A stretch of 64,000 nucleotides of DNA from Glandiceps talaboti (lineage: Eukaryota; Hemichordata; Enteropneusta; Spengelidae). A program made the translations under genes and the position numbers. The notes beneath the pieces are model-generated. The model ran no database searches, was not told where the DNA came from, and saw nothing but the letters and a program-made list of their open reading frames with translations. Positions 26,960-59,449 of the stretch are shown here, one piece after another. Location of the stretch: assembly GCF_964340395.1 (NCBI RefSeq), contig NC_135554.1, positions 19,142,592 through 19,206,591 on the forward strand, written 5' to 3'. Every line of letters starts with the position of its first letter. The first letter of the stretch is position 1.

Positions 26960-29772
26960 TAATTTTGATTTGGAATCTCAGTAAATTTACTGGGCAACTG
27001 AGTAAGATTTTACCTGTCTACCCCCTTAACAAACACACTTCCCTAGTAAAAATGACTGGGGGAATTGAGTAACATTTTGCCTACTTGCTGCCCTTATTAA
27101 AAACATGAGCAGAGAACCCTGGTAAACTGACTGGAGAACACAGGTAGATTTTACCTACATACCACCCTTTACAAAAACACTAGCAGGGAACCCAGGTAAA
27201 CTGACTGGAGAAGACAGGTAGATTTTACCTACTTACCACCCTTTACAAAAACACTAGCAGGGAACCCTGGTAAACTTTGACTGGAGAAGACAGGTAGATT
27301 TTACCTACTTACCACCCTTTACAAAAACACTAGCAGGGAACCCTGGTAAACTTTGACTGGAGAAGACAGGTAGATTTTACCTACTTACCACCCTTTATAA
27401 AAACACTAGCAGGGAACCCAGGTAAACTGACTGGAGAAGACAGGTAGATTTTACCTACTTACCACCCTTTACAAAAACACTAGCAGGGAACCCAGGTAAA
27501 CTGACTGGAGAACACAGGTAGATTTTACCTACTTACCACCCTTTATAAAAACACTAGCAGGGAACCCAGGTAAACTGACTGGAGAAGACAGGTAGATTTT
27601 ACCTACTTACCACCCTTTATAAAAACACTAGCAGGGAACCCAGGTAAACTGACTGGAGAACACAGGTAGATTTTACCTACTTACCACCCTTTATAAAAAC
27701 ACTAGCAGGGAACCCAGGTAAACTGACTGGAGAACACAGGTAGATTTTACCTACTTACCACCCTTTATAAAAACACTAGCAGGGAACCCAGGTAAACTGA
27801 CTGGAGAAGACAGGTAGATTTTACCTACTTACCACCCTTTATAAAAACACTAGCAGGGAACCCAGGTAAACTGACTGGAGAAGACAGGTAGATTTTACCT
27901 ACTTACCACCCTTTACAAAAACACTAGCAGGGAACCCTGGTAAACTTTGACTGGAGAAGACAGGTAGATTTTACCTACTTACCACCCTTTACAAAAACAC
28001 TAGCAGGGAACCCAGGTAAACTGACTGGAGAACACAGGTAGATTTTACCTACTTACCACCCTTTACAAAAACACTAGCAGGGAACCCAGGTAAACTGACT
28101 GGAGAAGACAGGTAGATTTTACCTACTTACCACCCTTTACAAAAACACTAGCAGGGAACCCAGGTAAACTGACTGGAGAACACAGGTAGATTTTACCTAC
28201 TTTCATACCACCCTTTACAAAAACACTAGCAGGGAACCCTGGTAAACTTTGACTGGAGAAGACAGGTAGATTTTACCTACTTTCCACCCTTTACAAAAAC
28301 ACTAGCAGGGAACCCAGGTAAACTGACTGGAGAACACAGGTAGATTTTACCTACTTTCATACCACCCTTTACAAAAACACTAGCAGGGAACCCTGGTAAA
28401 CTTTGACTGGAGAACACAGGTAGATTTTACCTACTTTCATACCACCCTTTATAAAAACACTAGCAGGGAACCCTGGTAAACTGACTGGAGAACACAGGTA
28501 GATTTTACCTACTTTCATACCACCCTTTATAAAAACACTAGCAGGGAACCCAGGTAAACTGACTGGAGAACACAGGTAGATTTTACCTACTTTCATACCA
28601 CCCTTTACAAAAACACTAGCAGGGAACCCTGGTAAACTTTGACTGGAGAACACAGGTAGATTTTACCTACTTTCATACCACCCTTTACAAAAACACTAGC
28701 AGGGAACCCTGGTAAACTTTGACTGGAGAAGACAGGTAGATTTTACCTACTTTCATACCACCCTTTACAAAAACACTAGCAGGGAACCCTGGTAAACTGA
28801 CTGGAGAACACAGGTAGATTTTACCTACTTTCATACCACCCTTTACAAAAACACTAGCAGGGAACCCTGGTAAACTGACTGGAGAACACAGGTAGATTTT
28901 ACCTACTTACCACCCTTTACAAAAACACTAGCAGGGAACCCTGGTAAACTGACTGGAGAACACAGGTAGATTTTACCTACTTGCCACCCTTTACAAAAAC
29001 ACTAGCAGGGAACCCAGGTAAACTGACTGGAGAACACAGGTAGATTTTACCTACTTTCCACCCTTTACAAAAACACTAGCAGGGAACCCAGGTAAACTGA
29101 CTGGAGAAGACAGGTAGATTTTACCTACTTTCATACCACCCTTTACAAAAACACTAGCAGGGAACCCAGGTAAACTGACTGGAGAAGACAGGTAGATTTT
29201 ACCTACTTTCATACCACCCTTTACAAAAACACTAGCAGGGAACCCAGGTAAACTGACTGGAGAAGACAGGTAGATTTTACCTACTTTCATACCACCCTTT
29301 ACAAAAACACTAGCAGGGAACCCAGGTAAACTGACTGGAGAAGACAGGTAGATTTTACCTACTTTCATACCACCCTTTACAAAAACACTAGCAGGGAACC
29401 CAGGTAAACTTTGACTGGAGAAGACAGGTAGATTTTACCTACTTTCATACCACCCTTTACAAAAACACTAGCAGGGAACCCTGGTAAACTTTGACTGGAG
29501 AAGACAGGTAGATTTTACCTACTTACCACCCTTTACAAAAACACTAGCAGGGAACCCTGGTAAACTGACTGGAGAACACAGGTAGATTTTACCTACTTAC
29601 CACCCTTTACAAAAACACTAGCAGGGAACCCTGGTAAACTGACTGGAGAACACAGGTAGATTTTACCTACTTTCATACCACCCTTTACAAAAACACTAGC
29701 AGGGAACCCTGGTAAACTGACTGGAGAACACAGGTAGATTTTACCTACTTTCATACCACCCTTTACAAAAAC
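26960..29772 (+). repeat. 74-80-bp minisatellite, about 35 copies
   Basis: Unit: ACCACCCTTTACAAAAACAC, TAGCAGGGAACCC(A/T)GG, TAAACTGACTGGAGAA(G/C)AC, AGGTAGATTTTACCTACTT. Two optional insertions (TT in AACTTTGACTGG, and TCAT before ACCACC) give lengths of 74, 76, 78 and 80. The left edge (26960-27150) is strongly diverged and the core nearly uniform. The TCAT form dominates the right half. Confidence 0.95.
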
Positions 29773-29931
29773 ATGTACAAGTAAACAATGTCTTACGTTT
29801 GTATACTGTAAAGGTATCATTATTATTATTGTGATTTTCAACAAACACAACATATTTTTATCATTGGTCCAACAAATCTATTGGAAAGCATGTATTTTCA
29901 ATATGTTTTATCAGTGTTGCACAGAATCATG

Positions 29932-30010
29932 TTTTTTGCTGGGAAATGTTCCCAGCAATTTTACAGAAATCCATTCAGTTTGGGGGCGACCTGACAGGAC
30001 TAGTATGATA
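29932..30010 (-). mobile_element. Fragment of the same SINE (tail-side part)
   Basis: TTGCTGGGAA...CCCAGCAATTTT followed by CCATTCAG(T)TTGGGG-CGACCTGACAGG matches the tail-proximal body of the element at 8698-9183. The tRNA head is missing. Confidence 0.6.
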
Positions 30011-30224
30011 ATATCGAGCAACTGCATTTTTTTGTTGGTATATGTATTTGTTATGATTTATGTCAACTCTATGGCACGAGAATATCCGGTGACCTCGCGG
30101 TGACGTCAGTAATTGTAAACTATCTGATTATAGGAAATGATCAATATTTATTTGACATTGAAGAATCACGAAATGAAAGTATAAAAGTGTGATTCATACT
30201 AGTAAGACCACCCTTGGAGAAAAG

Positions 30225-30470
30225 TTTGATTTCATGATGAATGATTGATAAGTGTTCATTTCATGATGATCACATGAGTGAAGCATGTTTATTTCATGAT
30301 GATCACATGATTGGTAAGTCTATTTCACGATGTTCATATGATTTATAAGGGTCGAATTTGTGACGATCTTATGAATGACACATGCTCATTTCATGATGAT
30401 CGCTGGATTTGTAAGTGTTCATTCATAACGATCACATGATTAAAAAGAGTTCATTTCATGAATCTAAGAA
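30225..30470 (+). repeat. Degenerate ~35-bp repeat
   Basis: About seven units with TTCATTTCATGATGATCAC, ATGA and TAAGTG. Confidence 0.75.
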
Positions 30471-31302
30471 TTTCAGTTATAACTTGTGGTGGATAAACTT
30501 TTATTTCATACTCTAGAAAAATGTCCAAACTCTTCTAAGTATGACATAAAATTGTATTTTAGAAATGTCATTGTATGATTTGAATACACTGACTTGGTGT
30601 CTATTATGCCTTGGTCAGGTGCATGTAGGTTTTAATGTAAGTATATTTAATCTTGATACTGCTGAACGAGGAGACATCCCTGGTATTTTGGGTGAATACT
30701 CATTACATACAAAAAATCTAATTATTAAAAATTTTGTGTACCTGTCTGTTGTTTTGGCTCGGTTGCTGACATCAATGATTGATAACCTAGCAGATATATA
30801 CCTTACAATAACCTAGCCTTCTCATTGCAAGGAAGTGAACCACAACCCTGTATGTTTGTCAAACAATAACCCATTAGACTAATTGTGTTTCACGTGATTC
30901 ATTTACAGTTACACAGGAAATTACACCCTGACACTTTTAACCTTAAATGGTTTTATTAATTCTTTCAGAGGAGAGGCCAAGCGAGTCAAAATAATTTTCC
31001 TTTTTCCTAATAACGTTTTGTGTGTGTGTGTGGGGGGGGGGGGGGGGGTGCTCATATACAATGAAGGAATAAGGTTTGCCATGTGCCAGTTTTTAACATG
31101 TCTCCCACTAGACTCTCAGATATGTCTGATATGTTCAGTCCTATTATGCTTCTTAACCAGTGGTATAGCTGTGATAGTGTGGCATAAATGTTGTATCTTA
31201 CAGACTACATGTATTTGCTCCCTTGATTGTATGACATGTGTTTGCCATCAAAGCTCCAATTTAGTTTCAGACTGTACTAGATATATCAGTCTCCTTTACA
31301 TG
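30471..31302. other. No gene recognised
   Basis: A (TG)n-G run lies at 31020-31048. Short frames at 30565-30816 and 31018-31344 show no recognised family. Confidence 0.45.
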
Positions 31303-31720
31303 TTACAGTGCTTTTCCCCAAACCAAGTCAAAGTGATTAAATGAAACATCAAGATCAGTGAGTCTAATCACAAGGTTTCATGTTTAGATAGACACCATAA
31401 AGATAACACACAAACATCACTTACACTGCTGTGTGGGCTCTGTATGTAGTTAATGATATAAACAGTTACAGCATGCATACTACTTACACAGATTCTACCA
31501 ACTTTCACTGGCTGGTGACCATGGATTTTGTTAGAACTTCAATACCTTGTGTAGGAGTTACTGTTTATATCACTAACTAAATACAGAGCCCACACGGTGT
31601 AAGTAATGTTTGTGTGTTATCTTTATGGTGTCTATCTCAACATTAAACCTTGTGATCAGGCTCACCGATCTTGATAGTTCATGTAATAGCTTTGACTCGC
31701 TTTGGGAAAAAACACTGTAA
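31303..31720. mobile_element. Foldback element with ~165-bp arms
   Basis: Left arm about 31303-31468, right arm 31556-31720, loop under 90 bp. The arms share TTACAGTG, CAAGTCAAAG, TAGACACCATAAAGATAACAC and AGAGCCCACAC blocks in inverse orientation. A diverged half-copy lies at about 17700-17800 (TGATCACAAGGTTT, AGATAGACACCATAAA). Confidence 0.72.
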
Positions 31721-33720
31721 TATATTAATATATGTATCTCATCATTGAGATACATCCCACATATCCCATAGATTGACGTACCATCTTTGTAGCTTTGACA
31801 TTCAGTTAAATTTAGTGAAAGAAGTTTCTGTTTGCACAAGAAAACTGACCAATGGATAAATCAATTCACTTTTGTTTTTGCAGAAGTGTCAAACCAATTT
31901 ACTTTGAATTATTAAAACCACTCCCACCCTGAGGTATTTTCAAACTAATTCAACTAATAAATTGGTTCAAACTAGTTTTAATGCATATTGGGGAAAGAAA
32001 CCGACTTTAAATAAATCATATTGTTGTTTTTAATCAATTCAACATTACAGTGGGGATAAGAGAATGATCTCAAGCAATTCTCTGGGCTATACTCAAGATA
32101 ATATTATTTTCTCTTGTAGTAAAATATAAAAGAACCAAACTTCCACAAACCAGTGTTATTGAATTTCCTCTGTGTTATTTTCCACTGTGTCATTTTCCAC
32201 TCAAACGACATGTACATTGGTGAGAGTCAAAGACTTGGTGGATATTTTGTGAGGTGTAATGGAAATGGTAAAACAAATACGACAGTAGAAAAACAGATTT
32301 ATTGCCATCCTGTGTGCAGTGAATAAACGCAGTCAATATGGTAGATCTGTTGATCTGAAAACTAGTTTTCAAAGTAGGGTCTATGGTTTTGATCACAGTA
32401 CAGTATTTGATTTGGCGAAGGAACTCAACATAACCTGTCATGTTATCAATAAAAAACACATTTCAAATATTGTTCAGAGAAGTCATTAAGATCCAAGGTT
32501 TTCATTTTTAAGGCAAACAATTAAATTATGTATTTACACAGTAAGTACATCTGAAGTAGAACTGCCGGTTGTTATGGAAACACTGAGTAATCAATTAGGC
32601 AAAAAACAGTATAATTTAACAACTCTGTGGTATATTTATCATTTGTGATTTAATAACTACATGTTTGTCTGCAAGGAAAGTTGTTTTTCATGATCTCTGA
32701 AGCTGACTTTTGTACTAAAATTTATTTCACAAGAAGAAGAAAGATGTGCTGATGGTATTAACATCTCAATGCTCATTAACATATGTTTTGGATTTAAAAA
32801 GTTAAATATATGTTTTAAAAAACCGTTATTGATTTTATGGGGAGACATGTTAGTATAGTTGATTTGATTTAGCAGTGTTTTTGACTCTGTGTATTAAATA
32901 CAACATTGGAAACTGAGATATCAGGTAATTAAGAAAGACATATAACTATTAAAACCACATGTTGATATAAGTTATTGAATTGACATTGGCTTGATTGTGT
33001 TCACAATAGGATTTCATTTCTGATGACTTCTATGTATAATCTTGCAGTGTGCACCTTGCGTCAGTCTAGTGTTTATATTATCTGTTACATCTGCAAAACA
33101 AAACTGGTCACTATCACCCACTTGTGTAATCTATTACATCACCAGATAGATGAGTTATAAATTAGTGTCGATCTCAGTAAGCTGAGCTAGCTTTCCCCAA
33201 TGTTATCTACCTGTAGTTTTAAGAATTAATGACAACATTATCCCAAGGCGGTGTATGTTTCGGTGTTTTTCCATTACCTCCTTCTGAGGTAAAATAAATG
33301 AAGATGTGTCTGAAATGTCTCAATTTGCAGTTACCATGGAAACAGCAATGATCCATTACTGGCAATTTACAATGAAGTCTTCAGGGGGTTTTGATACAAT
33401 GATGTCAGTTTAGTACATCCTTACTCAGAATTTGTAATCATGATATCCGATTTGATATTAAAGTGAAGTTCAGTTTACAGACGTCATTGAAAGGAGTTTT
33501 GTGTTCTCCATTAATTTGTTGTTTTCGTCGTGTACTTTTTACACTCATTAGCAGTCCGCTTTAATGATAAATGTAACCAAAAAACCACTTCATCAACTAA
33601 ATTGTCCAAGTCATTTAATATCATTACAAATAGTTTTATATCATAATGTGTCACCTTTAATCTGTGGAGTCATAACTCATTGTTAGGCGGTAGCACTTCA
33701 TTATCTTCCCTAGAGTATAT
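31721..33720. other. No gene recognised
   Basis: AT-rich unique sequence without recognised repeats. It lies immediately upstream of the candidate promoter, so regulatory elements are possible but not identifiable. Confidence 0.5.
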
Positions 33721-33777
33721 TTTGTGTGAGCTAGTGGAAAAATTGCTTTGCCACTAGAGATCCGGCTCAGCTTTTGT

Positions 33778-33822
33778 TATAAAGCATAGCGACTTGATAA
33801 CAGTTTCATCAGCAATTTGAAG
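33778..33822 (+). promoter_or_regulatory. Candidate TATA box and tiny untranslated first exon
   Basis: TATAAAG at 33778-33784 is followed about 30 bases later by an initiator-like TCATCAG and then, at 33822, by a strong donor AAG|GTGAGTG. The acceptor at 36646 requires an upstream untranslated exon, and this is the best candidate I see in the 3 kb before it. The exon would be only about 15 nt long, and nothing but position and consensus supports it. Confidence 0.28.
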
Positions 33823-36646
33823 GTGAGTGAATGTTGTGTATACATGTCTGTATTTGTTACAAGTTAAGTTTAAATTTTTTTTGATGATGGCTGACAGTTT
33901 GTTAATTTCTGAAAAAAATATCTAAATTTTTATTATGTTATTACAGCAAACTTACTGGGAATGAACAGTGTTTTGTACTTGGACTTGCTCTATAATTTTC
34001 CTCACTTCTTAATCGTTAAATAGTTCAAAGATTTTCGTCTTTTAACGAATGAACAGAAAGTTGTGTTTTGTACTTGAAGTCTCCCTGTAACTTTCCCCAC
34101 TTCTTAATTTTAGTTCAGAGATTTTTATTATGACTTCAAACTGGGAATGTTGAATCTTTTCTCGAAAACCAGATTCGCAAAGTTTGAAATATGGAAATGA
34201 CCAACCAATCTGTATGTTCAAGTCAACATACTGACCCATGTGTGTGTTCCAGTCATGGCGACATTGTACAAGTTGTGTTTTACAAGAACCTATGTAATTC
34301 ATACAAGTACCCATGTAATTCTCGATACCTGATATACAATATTACTGCCTTGGCCATCATAAAAATAATGAACATTCGATTTCTTGGCTGACGCCAAAAC
34401 TTTTGCTCCACGTGTAGGTGTTCGAGAGGATGAGTTGATCTTCTTGTGCTATTTAGACCCCCTATCTTGACGTAAAATGCTGTTGAATTATTGTTCTTCA
34501 AGGAGATTTTTTATGATTGTGTTTATTTCACTTCTTTTGCATCAAGTGAGGTATTTTTTGAACCGTTTCTTTGTTCAATCAAATATTTGATATTTTGCAA
34601 AGTAGAAAATGATGTTTATGTTACTTTTTTTGGCATCAAGTCAGATTTTATTTCTCAACTGTCTACTTAATTCGTAGATGTACAGGTGTTGTGATGTTCT
34701 GCAAGGTTATATGATGTTTATTTTACAGTTTTTGGGATCTACATTTTATTGTAGACATTGTATTTCTTCAGTATTTGTTTTAATAATAAGCTCATACACT
34801 TAACTTCTATGTGTGAGATTAAACTTCAAAGATGTTTACTGTGAATGTTTTGATTGTGGCCAGCCAGACACCAAGTACGTGTTGTAACTGAAGTTGTTTT
34901 TGTGCCCAACTTATTAAGTCAGCGTGAAAATAGAATCATTCTCAATCCTAAATTCTGAATAACCTAAGGACCTTGGCAAGGTAATAAAACAGATTCATTT
35001 CAAAGAGCATTAGTCTAGTTCCTATACTAAACGTCCACTCACAGTTGGCCTCCAGACTAAATCTGCATTTACCAACAAAAGATGTGATTAATACATAGTC
35101 AACAATTATTTATCTGCCAAGATAAAGTGGGGTCAAAATGTGAAAAAAAATGTCTTTCTGCTGACTTTTTTGTGGATTATTAAGAATGAAGACATTCATA
35201 GTATTTCACCTGTTTGGCAGTTGCTGTCTATTGAGGCTCGTTGTTTTTGCTCTGAGTATGTTTTATTACCTCTGAGTATCTCAAGCAGGTTAAATCCTTG
35301 GACTTTATTTCACCCATGTCATATTTTGAGAGTGCGATTTCATATCCTGTCTACTTTACTCATACATCATATTACATCTAGAACTGGTTAAAACACTTTG
35401 TTATCTCTTTGACGGTATGTGAGATATTTCATGTCTATCTCGATTGCTTCTCTGTGAGGTTAGACTTTATATCAGTGATTAATTTCACCTTGGTGGCAAG
35501 TAATCACATTGTATTTCCCCTGTTGTCTCTATATTTTGTTCATTCAAGAATGTATAAGGTGCAAAATGGTGATGTTCAAATCACCTGTGCAACACCAACC
35601 AAAATTGAATGTTAATGGTATATCTCAATTGCGTAGTTACTGACGTATTTTGTGTTGCAGTTCCTAATGATATTCTGTATTAACACATTTGTATTCTGGA
35701 CCATAGCATACTTTCTGATAGTGTTTGTTAAGGGGGGACTCTCTGATAGTGTTTGTTAAGGGGGACTCTCTGATAGTGTTTGTTAAGGGGACTCTCTGAT
35801 AGTGTTTGTTAAGGGGGACTCTCTGATCGTGTTTGTGAAGGGGGACTCTCTGATAGTGTTTGTTAAGGGGAACTTTCTGATAGTGTTTGTTAAGGGGACT
35901 CTGATAGTGTTTGTTAAGGGGTACTTTCTGATGGTGTTTGTGAAGGGGGACTCTCTGATAGTGTTTGTCAAGGGGGACTCTCTGATAGTGTTTGTTAAGG
36001 GGGACTTTCTGATAGTGTTTGTTAAGGGGACTCTCTGATAGTGTTTGTTAAGGGGTACTTTCTGATAGTGTTTGTTAAAGGGGCAAGATCAATAGTTTTA
36101 TGTAGGTTGAAAAACTAAATTCGTTTAATAGGCTTCAAACCCCAACCCCCAACTAAATTTGCCAAAATTGATAATTTGAAACCACACAATCAATTTTTAA
36201 AATTTCAAATCAGTATGTAGTAGTATGTAGTATTATGAATACAAAGCCCCTGTTCCTGATATGTATTTTAGTGCCATGCATTTATTATAGTGAGAATACT
36301 TCCATTTCTCGACTTGACAACATTTGTTGTAATCAAGCGTGATTGATTAACTGATTGATAGATCAATTGACTGATTGAATAGTTGATTGATCGACTTATT
36401 GACTGAGTGAGTAATCAACTGATCAGGGCTTGAAATTAACTTTTTTTTCTTTGGGGTAGTCCAAGTGGGCCTAGGTTCAATTGCTAATATTGTTATTGTT
36501 ATTGTTATTGTTATTGTTATTGTTATTGTTATTGTTATTATTATTGTTGTTGTTATTGTATGTTACATGGTCTCACAATAAATTGAATAAAATTTTGTTC
36601 GGTCCTACAAAAAACTAACAATTTTTTTTAATATTTCTGTTTTCAG
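33823..36646 (+). other. Probable 5' UTR intron or upstream region
   Basis: If the first exon ends at 33822, this is the first intron. It holds the 35.7-kb minisatellite and a (TTGTTA)n tract (36483-36540). No coding sequence recognised. Confidence 0.35.
35706..36085 (+). repeat. 25-28-bp G-rich minisatellite, about 14 copies
   Basis: Unit CTGATAGTGTTTGTTAAGG with a variable run of 4-6 G, then ACT(C/T)T. Length varies mainly through the G run. In 27-bp units both strands stay open and spell a 9-residue false repeat. Confidence 0.93.
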
Positions 36647-36765
36647 ACGAGAATAATAAGTGATGACATAAGAAGCCTGGTGGAGTTCTGATCATCATAC
36701 CAGTAACTCTGAAGCGTATCGGTTGAATTTTGTACTGCATATATAATAAGTACCACAGTACAATT

Positions 36766-57919
<21,154 letters not shown>

Positions 57920-59400
57920 ATCAAAAGGTAGAATTATGAAAGTAATGAATTATATAAATTTATATAGGTTGCCAATTTGAAATCAAGACAATCTGTTTTA
58001 TCTAACATAAAACAATTAAAAAATTCAAGTTTCAAGGATTAGCTGACAGGTGTACTAGTCAGTCTACAAGATCGCCATATATAGTCATGCTATTTTGCAT
58101 ATATGAATATTTATGATTAACTCCTTATATGGCAATCGGCTCAACTGCTTGTGAGAGAGAAATATCAGATTTGAATGTGTAGCCTAATTACTGATGATAG
58201 AATAGTCAAATATGTCTTTCAGTTAGAAGAGTTCTACCAAACTTGTTGACTGAAATTATTCCTAACCTTGCAAAATAAGTTATGACTTTTGCAAATCCAC
58301 CATTTTGAATGATGCATTATGGGAAAGTTATTGATAAACCTGCATTAGTAACTTTTTGTAAACAGTGTGTCATATTGTTTGTAACAAATATAGTCTTGAT
58401 CACCTAGACCGGACCATTGCTTTGTTGCCGGTGAGTTATGCCAATCTGGCAATCACCCCGAGCTTAGGTACAAACACAACTACAAATAATCTAGTCTTGG
58501 TTACCCAGAGACCTTTGCTGTAGAGCTATCCTTCTGACCACCCAAGGTTACGTAATACCATAACTACCCATCATCCTTTGCGCATTGGCCATCAATATAC
58601 AACAGTTGGCAGTTTAACATAAATACACCTTGCATGTAAAGTATAATATATTGGTAATTAAGAAATTTTTATTTTAAAAGCCTAATTTTTTTAACGAAGT
58701 ATGCTTTAGAGAATATACAGCATGCACTTGACAGCCAGCGATAATCAGTTTGAAAAGTATCAACATATCCATAAAATATCTCATGATGAGAACCAACTTT
58801 TTTATTTTCAAATAATTATTTGAAATTCGTATATTGATATGTGTTTCGATATTTTCAAAGACTTGGTGAAGATTGCGGCATGGGACAATTTGAACACATT
58901 ACTTTATTAACACTATGTCTAGTAGTGCCACTTTTGTTTATTTAAAATAATTGCATCGCAATCATTAATACAGAAAACTTTAAAACAGAAAAGTTTATTT
59001 TTGGCAGTAATGTACTCTATGATACATGTACTTTAGAATTTTAAAACAATTTTATTACAGTTAGTTATGTACTCTATAGTATAGTAGAAAATTAGAATTT
59101 CAAAAGATCTTTTTTTACGAGGCAAAAGAAAAAAATGTGTGTTTCCGATAACCCGACTGACCGTAGTTTAAGCTGCCGACCGTAAACATTTTTCAAACAT
59201 TTAAAACAAAGTGATAAGAAATTCTTTGTTTTCCTGACCTTCTGGTTTCTTTCCCAGCGATGCCTGTACATATTTCATCAAACTATCACTAAAGGGGTAT
59301 TCTGATGAACATTTTGTTTGTTTTTGGGTCGAAGTAATATTTTTCAAAATAAAATCCCAACCTACCTATCCCATTCTGTTAGGCCATATTAATGTAGTCT
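57920..59400 (+). other. Probable 3' UTR of the receptor gene
   Basis: No coding sequence is seen after the stop. The first canonical polyadenylation hexamer AATAAA I find is at 59348-59353; others lie near 61540, 62142, 62380 and 62572. The true 3' end cannot be placed without transcripts, so this interval is a guess at its extent. A small foldback element (59138-59449) overlaps the proximal poly(A) candidate. Confidence 0.45.
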
Positions 59401-59449
59401 AAACATTTTAACTTACATAGAACTCCGAGACCATGCTATCGGAAACACA
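59138..59449. mobile_element. Small TIR element (about 312 bp)
   Basis: TGTGTTTCCGATA at 59138 and TATCGGAAACACA ending 59449 form 13-bp perfect terminal inverted repeats. It splits a local direct repeat containing CAGTTATGTACTCTAT-like units. No coding sequence. Confidence 0.5.

Noticed and set aside
28369-29853. - strand frames repeating MKVGKIYL...SLPGFPASVF units
   Set aside because: They exist only where minisatellite units are 78 bp (a multiple of three) and break at 74-, 76- or 80-bp units.
35783-36038. Repeat proteins of the VFVKGDSLI / TNTIRESPL type
   Set aside because: Both strands of the 27-bp minisatellite are open; this is a repeat artefact.
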